Positions 1 to 8,978 of a stretch of DNA of 64,000 bases are shown piece after piece. This DNA comes from Myxococcales bacterium (GTDB taxonomy: Bacteria; Myxococcota_A; UBA9160; UBA4427). The translations under genes were made by a program, and so were the position numbers. The notes beneath the pieces were generated by a model. It was not told where the DNA came from. It ran no database searches and saw only the letters and a program-made list of their open reading frames with translations. Positions within the stretch are counted from its first letter, which is position 1. Each line of letters starts with the position of its first letter. The DNA is taken from contig JAAZXM010000002.1 of assembly GCA_014240165.1 (NCBI GenBank), positions 1-64,000 of the forward strand, read 5' to 3'.

Positions 1-2
1 CT

Positions 3-554
3 ACCGAGACGCGCGTGGCGGCCGACGCCATGCTGGTGCTCTACTTCGCCGTACGCATCCAGGACGACATCGTCGACGACAACGCCGATCGCCTCGGCGC
101 CTACCTCCAGCAGACACTGACGGCTGAGGCGCTGGCCGATCTGGCGATCGAGGGCGAAATCTTCGACGAGGATTTCTTTCTCTATCACGAGGACACGGAC
201 CTGTGCTGGCGAAGCCATGTACTCGGGTGGCGGGTCTACTACGAACCCCGGGCCCGGGCGGTTCATGCCCGGGGCTGGCAGCGGGAAGGCCGTTTCCTCG
301 TCCCCGCCCATGTCCGCCGGCATTCTTTCAAGAACCATTACCTGCAGCTGATCAAGAACGAATCCCTGGCGGGTTTTTTCCTGCGCCTGCCCCTCCTCCT
401 GGCCTGGGAGGCTTTGCGATTGGGTCACGCATTGGTTCGCGACCGGGCCATTCTCGGGGGCTATCGGGACGCCGCGCGTCTTTCGGGGCGCGCCCTGCGC
501 AAGCGCCGGCTGCTGCAAGCGCGTCGCTCCAGGGCCACGCGGCATCCGATGTGA
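3..554 (+). CDS. Glycosyltransferase family 2, C-terminal part (truncated at window edge, possibly chimeric)
   Basis: The reading frame is open to the left edge, so the gene start is outside the window. From about base 155 the protein reads FDEDFFLYHEDTDLCWR, the acceptor-side acidic motif of GT2 rhamnosyltransferase-like enzymes that add sugars to cell-surface glycans. A basic, amphipathic tail follows, suggesting membrane association. The preceding ~50 residues do not look like GT2: they contain RIQDDIVDDNADR, an Asp-rich stretch resembling class I isoprenoid synthases. That could be a real fusion, a recombination join or an assembly chimera near 150-165. It is convergent with mfd. Confidence 0.6.
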   Translation, partial: TETRVAADAMLVLYFAVRIQDDIVDDNADRLGAYLQQTLTAEALADLAIEGEIFDEDFFLYHEDTDLCWRSHVLGWRVYYEPRARAVHARGWQREGRFLVPAHVRRHSFKNHYLQLIKNESLAGFFLRLPLLLAWEALRLGHALVRDRAILGGYRDAARLSGRALRKRRLLQARRSRATRHPM

Positions 555-579
555 TCGCGGGGTAGCGGCCGCAGGGTTT

Positions 580-3500
580 TCAGTCGCGCCCCAGGCGTTT
601 GAGCAAAGCGTGGGCTGCGTCGAAGAGCGCGGGTTCGGCGCCTTCCGGACCCGGTGCGGGCGCGAAGATCCGGTGGTCCGGCGTGACGCGCATCTTCGAA
701 TCGGCGTGGGTCAGAATCTGCACCAGCCGGTGCGGGTCGATCTGGCTGGACTCGGCCACCTGAAGGACGAACTCACCCTTGAGCAGGCGCAATTCGGAGA
801 TTCCGAGTTTGCGGGCGCGCAATTTGAGCCGAATCACCTGGAGCAGGTTCTCACCCTCGGCGGGCATGACGCCGTAACGATCGAGGATCTCGTCGCGAAT
901 CCGGGCAACCTCGTTTCCGTCCCGGGCATTGGACAATCGCTTGTAGAGCACCAGCCTTTGGTTCACATCCGCGACGTAGCTCTCGGGCATGCGGGCGACG
1001 ACGGGAAGCTGAATTTCGGGGTCGAGTACTTCTTCGGCGATGGTGCCCCTGAGTTCCTCGATCACCTGCTCAAGCATCTCCATATAGGTCTCGTAACCCA
1101 CCGCGCGCAGGTTGCCCGATTGCTCGCTCCCGAGCAGATCGCCTGCGCCGCGGATTTCGAGGTCCATATTGGCCAGCCGGAAACCGCTTCCGAGTTCGGT
1201 CATGTCCTGGATCGCCTCCAGCCGCCGCTGGGCATCGGTTCGCAGTTTGCCCACGGCGGTGGGAACCAGGAGGTACGCGTAGGCGCGATGACTGCTGCGT
1301 CCCACGCGGCCGCGCAATTGGTAGAGCTGGGCGAGACCCAACGCGTCGGCGCGGTTGATCACGATGGTGTTGGCCCGGGGAATATCCAGGCCACTTTCGA
1401 TGATCGTGGTGCAGAGCAGAACGTCCGCTTCGCCGCGCACGAAGGCGTGCATGCGATCCTCGAGTTGGCGCTCCTTCATCTGGCCGTGAGCGGTGATCAC
1501 CGAAACCTCGGGCACCACCTCGTTGAGCATTTCCGCGATGCTCCCAATCGTGGCCACGCGATTGTGGAGGAAGAAGACCTGCCCGCCGCGCCGCACCTCG
1601 CGGAGGATGGCCTCGCGGATCAGCGAATCGCTCGAAAGGCAGACCTGGGTCCGGATGGCCAAGCGATCAGCCGGGGGCGTATCGATGACCGAAAGATCGC
1701 GCAGGCCGGTAAACGCCATCTGGAGCGTTCTCGGAATGGGGGTTGCGGTCAGGGTGAGTACGTCCACCGTGCGTCGCAGGCGCTTGATGCGCTCCTTGTG
1801 GCTGACACCGAAGCGCTGCTCTTCGTCCACGACCAGGAGCCCCAGATCGCGAAATTGTACGGAGGCTTGAAGGAGGCGATGGGTGGCGATGACGATGTCG
1901 ACGGTTCCGTCGGCGAGTCCTTCGAGGACTTCCCGGGATTCGCGGGGTGAGCGAAAGCGCGAAAGCATTTCCACCCGAATCGGATAACCCTCGAAGCGGG
2001 CCTGGAAGGTTTCGAAATGCTGCTCGCAGAGGATCGTCGTGGGCGTGAGTATGGCGACCTGCTTGCCGTCCATGGCGGCCCGAAAGGCCGCGCGGATCGC
2101 CACTTCGGTTTTCCCGTAGCCCACGTCGCCGCAAACGATCCGATCCATGGGCTGGGATTTCTGCATATCCACCAGGACATCCTCGATGGCGCCGGCCTGG
2201 TCCGGGGTTTCCTCGAATTCGAAAGCCGCTTCGAATTCCTCGAAAAATGCGTCGCGAGGAGTAAAGGCGAAGCCGGGGGCGAGCTGGCGAGCGGCATGCA
2301 TGGCCAGGAGCTCCTCGGCCATATTGCGCAGGCTCTTCTTGACCTTGCGCCGGGCGCGGTGCCAGCCCTCGCCGCCCAGGCGGTCGATCTTGGGTGCTGT
2401 GCCCTCGAAAGCGCCGTAGCGCTGCACCAGGTTCAATCGATCGATGGGCAAAAAGAGCTTGTCCGCCGCGGCGTACTCGATGCAGAGGAGTTCGGTTTCC
2501 ACTCGGCCGGCGCGCACCAGATCAAGGCCGCGGTAGATCCCGATACCGTGGTCGCGGTGCACCAGGAAATCGCCGGGTTGCAATTGGGCGATGCCATCGA
2601 GGGCGGTGCCATCTTTCCAGCGACTGGCGGTTCGCCGCTTTTCCCGCTTGCCGAAGACTTCTTCTTCGGTGAGGACGGCGAGTTTTTGAGCCGGGATGCA
2701 AAAACCCACCGAGAGCGGAGCCACGCGGATTTCGACTCGGCCGGGCAGGGACCAATGCCAGCACGGCCGTGCGTCGGTCGCGATGGTGGCTTCGATACCG
2801 TATTGGTCCAGCAGGTCCTTGAGTCGGTCGGCGGCAGAAAGCACCGTCACGGTGATGACGCTTCGCCATTTTTCGAGCATCCACGTGGCCAGTTGGTCCG
2901 CCAGGGGCGCGAGCGCTCGATCATGCGTCCGCGCAGCGGAGAGTTCGCGCCGAAGCTCGTCGTGGTTTCGGGTCTCCACGGGAATGCGCTCGGCCGGGCT
3001 CTCGGCATCGACAAAATCCACGCGCTCGAGGTAGACCGGGCGAAGTCCCTGGAGCTGGTTGTCGACGCCATCGGGATCCACCAGAAGCTGGTCGGGGGGG
3101 CAGACGATTCGTCCGGCTTCCCGGGCGGCGTGGTGGCTGGTTTCAGCCTCCTGCCAATACACGTCCAGGCGAGCACGGCCGGCGGCGGGATCGTCCACCA
3201 GGACGAGGGAGTTCTCAGGCAGGTAGTCGAGCACGCTTTCCTGGGAGGTGTGCAAGAGAGGCGCCAGAGCCTCGACACCCGGTGGCGTGTGCCCGCGCAG
3301 AAGGGAGTCGACCAACTGGTTGGCGTCCTCGCCCGAAGCGCCCACGTCCCGGGCCAGCGCGCGGAGGGCATCGCCGCGCTCCACCACGAGGTCGCGCTCG
3401 AAGGATAATTCCCGGGGAGGGGAGGCCACGGCGTGGGCGACCTTGCCCAGGGAGCGCTGGCTCGACGCGTCGAATTCGCGAATCGAATCGACCTCGTCAC

Positions 3501-4116
3501 CGAAGAATTCCACGCGCACCGGATGGATACCGTGGGGCGGGTAGAAGTCGACGATCCCGCCGCGCACGGCGATCTCACCGGGCTCCGCCACCAGGGGCAT
3601 CCGCAGGTAGCCGTCCCCCACCAGGGTCTCCACCCAGGCGTCGCGATCGACGGTCTTCCCCACCGCAATTTCACGTGTATTACTTCGCACCTGGTCCCGG
3701 GCGGGAACGCGCAGGGCGAGCGCCGTCCAGGAAGTCACGACGAAGGGCGCCTGATCGGGCATCTCGGGTGAAGACAGCCAGCGATAGAGAACATCCATTC
3801 GCTGGGCGATCAGGAAGGGTTGGGGAGAGAAGCGATCGTAGGGAAGCGTGTCGTGGCGGGGAAAGGAACGGAGTCGCGGGGCGTCCTCGCGCTCGCCGAG
3901 AACCGTGCGGAGATCCTCGATCAGGGCGTCCGAGCGTTTCGCCGAGGCGCAGACGATCAGCACCGGGCGATCCGGGTGGGCGCGAATCAGTTCGGCAGCC
4001 GCCACCGCACGCGCGGCACCCCGGAGCCCGGTGAGCCGAACAGGGCCCGTGCGGGCCTCCACCTGGCGAGCCAGGGCCCGAAGCGCCGAAACCGATCCTC
4101 TTCGCCGCGCCGCCAT
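580..4116 (-). CDS. mfd: Transcription-repair coupling factor Mfd
   Basis: An 1178-residue SF2 translocase of the usual Mfd length. It removes RNA polymerase stalled at DNA lesions and recruits UvrA. The N-terminal third is the UvrB-like region (TLPYDRFSPQ). The RNA-polymerase-interacting domain is in the middle (GDFLVHRDHGIGIYRGL). The RecG-like motor has Walker A GDVGYGKTEVAIRA near residue 660, a DEEQRFGVSHKERIK box near 765 and the TRG-type region LYQLRGRVGRS. The C-terminal TRCF domain is present. It lies 112 bases downstream of a same-strand glycosyltransferase. Confidence 0.97.
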   Translation of the reverse strand: MAARRRGSVSALRALARQVEARTGPVRLTGLRGAARAVAAAELIRAHPDRPVLIVCASAKRSDALIEDLRTVLGEREDAPRLRSFPRHDTLPYDRFSPQPFLIAQRMDVLYRWLSSPEMPDQAPFVVTSWTALALRVPARDQVRSNTREIAVGKTVDRDAWVETLVGDGYLRMPLVAEPGEIAVRGGIVDFYPPHGIHPVRVEFFGDEVDSIREFDASSQRSLGKVAHAVASPPRELSFERDLVVERGDALRALARDVGASGEDANQLVDSLLRGHTPPGVEALAPLLHTSQESVLDYLPENSLVLVDDPAAGRARLDVYWQEAETSHHAAREAGRIVCPPDQLLVDPDGVDNQLQGLRPVYLERVDFVDAESPAERIPVETRNHDELRRELSAARTHDRALAPLADQLATWMLEKWRSVITVTVLSAADRLKDLLDQYGIEATIATDARPCWHWSLPGRVEIRVAPLSVGFCIPAQKLAVLTEEEVFGKREKRRTASRWKDGTALDGIAQLQPGDFLVHRDHGIGIYRGLDLVRAGRVETELLCIEYAAADKLFLPIDRLNLVQRYGAFEGTAPKIDRLGGEGWHRARRKVKKSLRNMAEELLAMHAARQLAPGFAFTPRDAFFEEFEAAFEFEETPDQAGAIEDVLVDMQKSQPMDRIVCGDVGYGKTEVAIRAAFRAAMDGKQVAILTPTTILCEQHFETFQARFEGYPIRVEMLSRFRSPRESREVLEGLADGTVDIVIATHRLLQASVQFRDLGLLVVDEEQRFGVSHKERIKRLRRTVDVLTLTATPIPRTLQMAFTGLRDLSVIDTPPADRLAIRTQVCLSSDSLIREAILREVRRGGQVFFLHNRVATIGSIAEMLNEVVPEVSVITAHGQMKERQLEDRMHAFVRGEADVLLCTTIIESGLDIPRANTIVINRADALGLAQLYQLRGRVGRSSHRAYAYLLVPTAVGKLRTDAQRRLEAIQDMTELGSGFRLANMDLEIRGAGDLLGSEQSGNLRAVGYETYMEMLEQVIEELRGTIAEEVLDPEIQLPVVARMPESYVADVNQRLVLYKRLSNARDGNEVARIRDEILDRYGVMPAEGENLLQVIRLKLRARKLGISELRLLKGEFVLQVAESSQIDPHRLVQILTHADSKMRVTPDHRIFAPAPGPEGAEPALFDAAHALLKRLGRD

Positions 4117-4228
4117 CTTTCCAGGGAGCCTTTCTCGGCGTGAGGCGAGCGCAAGCGTTCACCCAACGCAGCAAGGCCCGACGCACTCAATCGGGGGAGG
4201 GGTGCGCGGGCTCGTTTCGAAAGCGAGT

Positions 4229-5509
4229 CTAGCAGGGCGGCTCGGCGCGAGAAGACAGGGAATCCGCGGGTTGCTTTTCCGTGAACACCGAAGTCTTTGC
4301 GGGCCCGCCCAGCCGGGCAAGGAAATCGAGGGTGGCCCCCGCCACCTCGGGCCAGGCGTGGTGGGTTTCCAGCCGACGCCGAGCGGCGCCACCCAGCCTT
4401 TTTGCCTGGGCGGGGTCGGCCACGAGCCGAGCGAGTCCTGCGGCGAGTCCATCGGCGCCCTGGGCCTCGTCCACCAACCAGGCGGACTCGTCGTGACGCA
4501 GGCCCGGGGCCCGGCCGCTGAAAGCGAGGATGGGCCGTCCGGTTTCCATGTAATTGAGCAACTTGATGGGAAAGCCGCCGACGCGTCGTCGGGGGGCGAC
4601 CAGGCAATACGCGCCGTAGAGGAGCTTTCGCATTTCGCTGAAATCCTGCACGACAACATGACGAATCCGTCCTTCGTGACCCGGCAGCGCGGATGCGGTC
4701 TGATTGCGCGCCCCATCGTCGTGGGTTGCGATGACCAGGGGCGGCGCCGAGCCGGGTCGCTCGCTTTCGGCTCGGGCGAGCAATTCCAATTCCTGGTAGC
4801 GATCCAGGTTGCCCGAGTAGAGCGCATAGCGACCCGGCATCAGCCCGTGACGCGTGCAGGTCCGCATCACGCTCTCGGGCTCGGGCGCCGGCATGGGGGA
4901 AAAGCCGGGGGGAATTTGCGCGAGCGGTCCTCGGGCATGGGGCGCCAGTTCAGCCCCGGCCTCTTCGCTGAGTACGATGATCCCGTCCACTCGCCGGGCC
5001 AGGGCGCGGTCGATCAGGCGCCCTGCACGGTTCGCTTCATCCGCATGGCGCCCCGGCAGGTAGGCCGAGAGTTCGTGGCCGAGCAGAGTATGGGCGACGT
5101 AGATCACCGGCGTCCGGGTGCTGCGCCGGGAAAGCAGTGCGATGGCGGCGGCCTCGGCGTTGTGGGCCAGCACGAAGTCGAAGGGCCGGCCCTGGCGGCG
5201 CGCCTCGCGCGCGGCGCTGCGCCAACGCGCAAGCAGGGCGAGGTCGGCCACGGGCTTGCCCCAATTGGGACCCGAGCGCATGACCTTGGGCGAGAGGTGG
5301 ATGGACGCTGGCGCGCACTCGATATCGCTGGGACGTTCTCCCCGGCCCCGGCCATAGGAGAGCAGAAGCGGCTGCGCCCCGGCTTCGGCCAGGGCCCGGG
5401 TCTGGTCGGCAAAGAAAATCTGGGAGCCCTGGGGATAGGGGAAGGGAAATGCGCCCAGCACCGCGATTCGCGGCCCCCCCGCCTTGGCGCGGGCCGCACC
5501 CGCATTCAT
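4229..5509 (-). CDS. Glycosyltransferase family 4-like (GT-B fold)
   Basis: The 426-residue form begins at the ATG at 5509, whose first bases overlap the stop of the upstream GT2 gene as ATGA. A longer frame exists but its extra 89 residues look like shadow translation. The N-terminal Rossmann half has RIAVLGAFPFPYPQGSQ, and the C-terminal donor-binding half has GGFPIKLLNYMETGRPILAF, typical of GT4 enzymes using nucleotide sugars. Coupling to a dolichol-phosphate-mannose-synthase-like GT2 and a phosphodiesterase suggests surface glycan or glycolipid synthesis. The acceptor cannot be told from sequence. Confidence 0.85.
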   Translation of the reverse strand: MNAGAARAKAGGPRIAVLGAFPFPYPQGSQIFFADQTRALAEAGAQPLLLSYGRGRGERPSDIECAPASIHLSPKVMRSGPNWGKPVADLALLARWRSAAREARRQGRPFDFVLAHNAEAAAIALLSRRSTRTPVIYVAHTLLGHELSAYLPGRHADEANRAGRLIDRALARRVDGIIVLSEEAGAELAPHARGPLAQIPPGFSPMPAPEPESVMRTCTRHGLMPGRYALYSGNLDRYQELELLARAESERPGSAPPLVIATHDDGARNQTASALPGHEGRIRHVVVQDFSEMRKLLYGAYCLVAPRRRVGGFPIKLLNYMETGRPILAFSGRAPGLRHDESAWLVDEAQGADGLAAGLARLVADPAQAKRLGGAARRRLETHHAWPEVAGATLDFLARLGGPAKTSVFTEKQPADSLSSRAEPPC

Positions 5510-6264
5510 CCCGATTCGGTCCGGGTGCCGGTTTGCCGCGCCACGCTTCGCAACTCCCGGTAGAGCGAGCCGAGTTCCACGCACGCCTTCAGGACCACCC
5601 GGGGATGCGCCCCGGTTTGCCGGCCGTGGCGCCTTGGGCGATGCACGACCGGAACCTGGTGAATGCGGAAGCCCGCGGCCCGGGCACGGACCAGGAGTTC
5701 GGTATTGACGAATGCGCCCACCGAGGCGAGGGGAATCGTGTCGATCACCTGGCGCCGAAAAAGCTTGAACGCGCAATCGATATCACGCACGGGAAGGCCG
5801 AAGAAGAGGCGAATCAACGCGCCCCACGCGGTGGCGATCAGAAGCCGCGGCCAGGGATCGCGTCGAGGCGAGCGGTACCCGGCAACGATGTCGTAATCCG
5901 CCGCGTGCGCGAAGAGATCGCGTAGCTGCGCCAATTCGAATTGCAGGTCCGCATCGCTGAAGAAGATCCACGACCCGCGCGCCCGGGAGAGCCCTGCGCG
6001 CAGGGCAGCGCCGTAGCCGCTGTTATGCGCGTGGTGGATAACTCGAATGCGCGGGTCCCGTTGCGACCAATCGTCCATGATCTTCCGGCTGCCGTCGCGC
6101 GAGCCATCGTTCACAACGATGACTTCGAAATCTTCAGCGAGTTCCTCCCCCACGCGGCAGGCACCGGCCATCAATTCGTTCAGGTTGGCCTCCTCGTCGA
6201 AGGCCGGGAAGACCAGGGACAGGCTCGGCCCGGATGCATCGTGATCCGAAAGGCGAGGAATCAA
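5506..6264 (-). CDS. Glycosyltransferase family 2, DPM1/polyprenyl-phosphate glycosyltransferase-like
   Basis: A 252-residue GT-A enzyme. It has the family start LSLVFPAFDEEANLNELM, the VIVVNDGSRDGS nucleotide-sugar motif and the DADLQFE metal-binding motif. No C-terminal membrane segments follow, so it resembles soluble DPM1-type enzymes that load a sugar on polyprenyl phosphate. The start is a TTG at 6264 overlapping the upstream stop (TTGA), and its own stop overlaps the next gene (ATGA). The three leftward genes are therefore tightly coupled. Confidence 0.88.
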   Translation of the reverse strand: MIPRLSDHDASGPSLSLVFPAFDEEANLNELMAGACRVGEELAEDFEVIVVNDGSRDGSRKIMDDWSQRDPRIRVIHHAHNSGYGAALRAGLSRARGSWIFFSDADLQFELAQLRDLFAHAADYDIVAGYRSPRRDPWPRLLIATAWGALIRLFFGLPVRDIDCAFKLFRRQVIDTIPLASVGAFVNTELLVRARAAGFRIHQVPVVHRPRRHGRQTGAHPRVVLKACVELGSLYRELRSVARQTGTRTESG

Positions 6265-7952
6265 TCGAGATACCCCAAGGCCCGCAGCCGCGCCGCCACC
6301 ATATCGCTTTCCTCCTGGCTATAGGCCGATTCCGAGGGCTCCCCGGAATCCGCGCCCGGCCGCCAGCGTAGCCCCATGGCGGCGGCCAGCGCCGGTGCGA
6401 CGCGCGAAAGCGATACCGGGGCGAGATCCGCGGCGGCCTCGCCGTGGGCGATGAAGATCCCCGCTTGCCGGTGGGTTCCGTTCATGCCCCGGCCCCGGCC
6501 CCCGGCCAAGCCTTCGCCCGTGAGTCGGACCACAGCTTCGCTGGCCGCCGCCCCGACGGGGGCGGGGCCCGCAGCTTCGCCCTCGTGCCATGGGGTGGGG
6601 ACCAGGGAGAGCCCATACCCGCCCTCGGTCCCCATCTCGAGCACGATATCGGGCGCGCGCTCCACGAAGGGGCCCGAGTAGACTTCTTCCCGGGGCAGCG
6701 CCCGGGCGATCACGGGTTCGCCGCCGGGCAGGCGCCAGGCCAGGAGGCGCTCGATCACCTGGCTTCGAAGCGCGGTGTAGGATTCGGGATCCACGCAGCC
6801 GCTTTCCTCACGCCCGGCGAGGTTGATCCATACCCCGGGCTGGGTGTTGACCTCCTCGGAAAAGGCCTGGGTGTGGGCCCAATCCATGCCTCCAAAACGG
6901 ATGGCGCTCTCGAGGCGTCCCGCCGCGCCCCGGGCCCCGCGGAAAAGGGCCTGGATCCAGCCGGCGGGAAGCACGCGCAGGGCGCCATCCCGCGCCGCGC
7001 GTGCGGCGACTTCGAGTCGCGTTCGCTGCTTCGAACGGCGCCGCAGAAAACCCTGCTCGGCGAGGTACCGGTTCAGGTGCACGATGCAATCCGAAGCGCC
7101 CCCCATACCATGATCCGAGAGCACTACGCAGAGGGCGTCTTCCCCGTAAGCGGCGCGGATGCGGCCGCAGGCTCGGTCGAGGGCGGCGTAAATATCCGCC
7201 ACCGCCGAGCGCCGGTGGGCGCTTGCCGAGGGATCATGCCGCGGACTCTTCGGGTCGTGGTCGCGCCAGTAGTGGTGGCCGATGGTGTCGCTCTCGGAAA
7301 AAACCAGCACCACGAGATCCGGGCGCGAGCCCCCCGCCTCGCGTTTCATCTCGTCGAGGGCCGCCAGGGCGAATTCCGTCTTGCGCTCGATGCGCGAAAG
7401 CAGGGTGCTCGCGGCGCGTTCGTGAAAGCCGCCCTCGGTGGATCCCTCGTCGAGATCCGGCCGCATCCACGGGCCGGCCCGGGCCGCCACCCGGCGGTAG
7501 AGGTCGGGATTGCTCGACGAGGTGGCGTCGCTGGCGCTCGAAACCGGCGCGTCGAAGCCCGGCACCAACAGGCCCTCGAGGGGTTCCGGGGGATAGGTGG
7601 CGGGGAGACCCAGCACGAGGGCCCGCCCGCCGGCCCGGGAGACCGCGGCGTGGAGGGATTCCCCCTGGCGGTCGCGGCTGTTGACGAAGCGGATTCGGTA
7701 GCGGCCGGGGATTTTCTGCGAAAAATCGAAGATGCCGTGCTCGCCGGGCTCCAGGCCCGTCATAAAGGAAGACCAGGCGGGAAAGGTCACCGGGGGCGTG
7801 GTCGACGGCAGCGGCCGAGCGGCGCCCGCCCGCATCCAGGCGGCGAGGTGGGGCAGGCGACCCGCCGCCACCAGGGGCTCGATGACATCGAAAGTGGCGC
7901 CATCCAGGGCCAAAACCAGGGCCGGACGCAGTTTTTCGGGCTCAGAACTCAT
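6261..7952 (-). CDS. Type I phosphodiesterase / nucleotide pyrophosphatase-like alkaline phosphatase superfamily protein
   Basis: A 563-residue protein from the ATG at 7952. The N-terminus VLALDGATFDVIEPL carries the first metal-ligand Asp. STTPPVTFPAWSSFMTG holds the likely Thr nucleophile, and VLSDHGMGG is the distal metal site of the alkaline phosphatase superfamily (PF01663 type). There is no signal peptide, so it is probably cytoplasmic or membrane-peripheral. In gene neighbourhoods such proteins often accompany glycosyltransferases, as here, and may act on a sugar-lipid or nucleotide intermediate (inference). The substrate is unknown. Confidence 0.85.
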   Translation of the reverse strand: MSSEPEKLRPALVLALDGATFDVIEPLVAAGRLPHLAAWMRAGAARPLPSTTPPVTFPAWSSFMTGLEPGEHGIFDFSQKIPGRYRIRFVNSRDRQGESLHAAVSRAGGRALVLGLPATYPPEPLEGLLVPGFDAPVSSASDATSSSNPDLYRRVAARAGPWMRPDLDEGSTEGGFHERAASTLLSRIERKTEFALAALDEMKREAGGSRPDLVVLVFSESDTIGHHYWRDHDPKSPRHDPSASAHRRSAVADIYAALDRACGRIRAAYGEDALCVVLSDHGMGGASDCIVHLNRYLAEQGFLRRRSKQRTRLEVAARAARDGALRVLPAGWIQALFRGARGAAGRLESAIRFGGMDWAHTQAFSEEVNTQPGVWINLAGREESGCVDPESYTALRSQVIERLLAWRLPGGEPVIARALPREEVYSGPFVERAPDIVLEMGTEGGYGLSLVPTPWHEGEAAGPAPVGAAASEAVVRLTGEGLAGGRGRGMNGTHRQAGIFIAHGEAAADLAPVSLSRVAPALAAAMGLRWRPGADSGEPSESAYSQEESDMVAARLRALGYLD

Positions 7953-8236
7953 TTCAGGCGCCCTCGCGGGTCTGGGCCAGGGGCGCCGGACCCGGCCACG
8001 GGCGAAAACCCCCCCGCTTCGCTGGGGGCCTGGGGACGGCTCGACATCCGCGATTCGCCTTTCTATATTGCGCCGCCCCGAGTCGGGGCCGAATGCCCCG
8101 GCGGAGATCCGGGATCGCCCGACACGTATAGCGACAGATGGTGCTCCGCGGCGAGATGGGCGAATGCCGAAAGCCGGGAACACGAACCCACCAGGAGCAG
8201 CGAGCAAGGAAAAGGTAAGCCACCGGCCCCGGCATT

Positions 8237-8309
8237 CGATTCGGGAATCGGCGAAAGATCCGGCAGGTCCAGCCTGCCGTTGCGGCCCGCGAAGAACGGC
8301 CTTTGGCCG
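8237..8309 (+). promoter_or_regulatory. rplC leader with three consecutive hairpins
   Basis: The 383-base divergent gap (7953-8335) between the phosphodiesterase gene and rplC has three short inverted repeats just upstream of rplC. These are CGATT/AATCG (8237-8250), a perfect 7-bp CGGCAGG/CCTGCCG stem (8261-8279) and CGGCC-TTT-GGCCG (8297-8309). The SD AGGAGA follows at 8325-8330. This could be a structured leader used in autogenous control of ribosomal protein synthesis. Further upstream, TATAT- and TATAG-containing segments near 8065 and 8127 may hold promoters. Confidence 0.35.
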
Positions 8310-8335
8310 GTCCAATCCGGAGCCAGGAGAACACA

Positions 8336-8977
8336 GTGTCCATCGAACTCCTCTGCCGAAAGCTCGGCATGTCTCAAGTCTTCACCGACGCGGGCGAAGC
8401 GGTCCCGGTCACGGTTCTGGAAGCGGGGCCCAACACCGTTGTCCAGATCAAGCGCGAAGACGGGCCCGACGGCTACACCGCCGTGCAACTCGGCTTCGGC
8501 ACCCGGCGTGAAGATCTTTTCAACAAGCCGGCGCGCGGCCACTTCGCCAAGGCGGGTGTGGAGCCCCAGCGTTACCTGCTCGAAAGCCGGTTGACCGCCG
8601 AGGAGGCCGAGGGTCTCGAAGTGGGCCAGCAGGTCACCGCAGAGCTCTTCGAACCGGGACAAAAGGTGGACGCGATCGGGACCTCCAAGGGCCGAGGCTT
8701 CGCGGGCGTCGTGAAGCGCCACGGTTTCAAGATCAAGAAGCGCACCCACGGAACCCACGAGTACTTTCGCCATCCCGGTTCCATCGGTGCCGGTGCCTGG
8801 CCCGCCAAGGTCTTCAAGGGCGGCCGCCAGGCGGGGCAGATGGGGGATGCGCGGGTCACGGTCCAAAACCTCGAGGTCATTCGAGTGGACACCGACAAGA
8901 ACCTCGTCTTCGTGCGCGGAGCCGTACCGGGCCATATCAAGGGCCTGGTCAAACTTCGCCACGCCGTCAAGCAGTAG
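8336..8977 (+). CDS. rplC: 50S ribosomal protein L3
   Basis: A 213-residue L3 starting at the GTG at 8336, five bases after SD AGGAGA. Family landmarks include LLCRKLGMSQVF at the N-terminus, GTSKGRGFAGVVKRH in the middle, and FKGGRQAGQMG near 160-170 with the Gln usually methylated by PrmB. It binds near the 3' end of 23S rRNA and starts large-subunit assembly. It normally sits between rpsJ and rplD in the S10 operon. Here it is alone, followed by the 23S rRNA methyltransferase gene rlmE. Confidence 0.96.
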   Translation: MSIELLCRKLGMSQVFTDAGEAVPVTVLEAGPNTVVQIKREDGPDGYTAVQLGFGTRREDLFNKPARGHFAKAGVEPQRYLLESRLTAEEAEGLEVGQQVTAELFEPGQKVDAIGTSKGRGFAGVVKRHGFKIKKRTHGTHEYFRHPGSIGAGAWPAKVFKGGRQAGQMGDARVTVQNLEVIRVDTDKNLVFVRGAVPGHIKGLVKLRHAVKQ

Positions 8978-8978
8978 A

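Noticed and set aside
610-1950. Long rightward open frame inside mfd
   Set aside because: It is the opposite-strand shadow of mfd in a GC-rich gene, without any family motif of its own.
8787-8978. RlmE start at the ATGs at 8787 or 8847
   Set aside because: These would put over 40 arbitrary residues in front and overlap rplC by more than 130 bases; kept only as a remote option.
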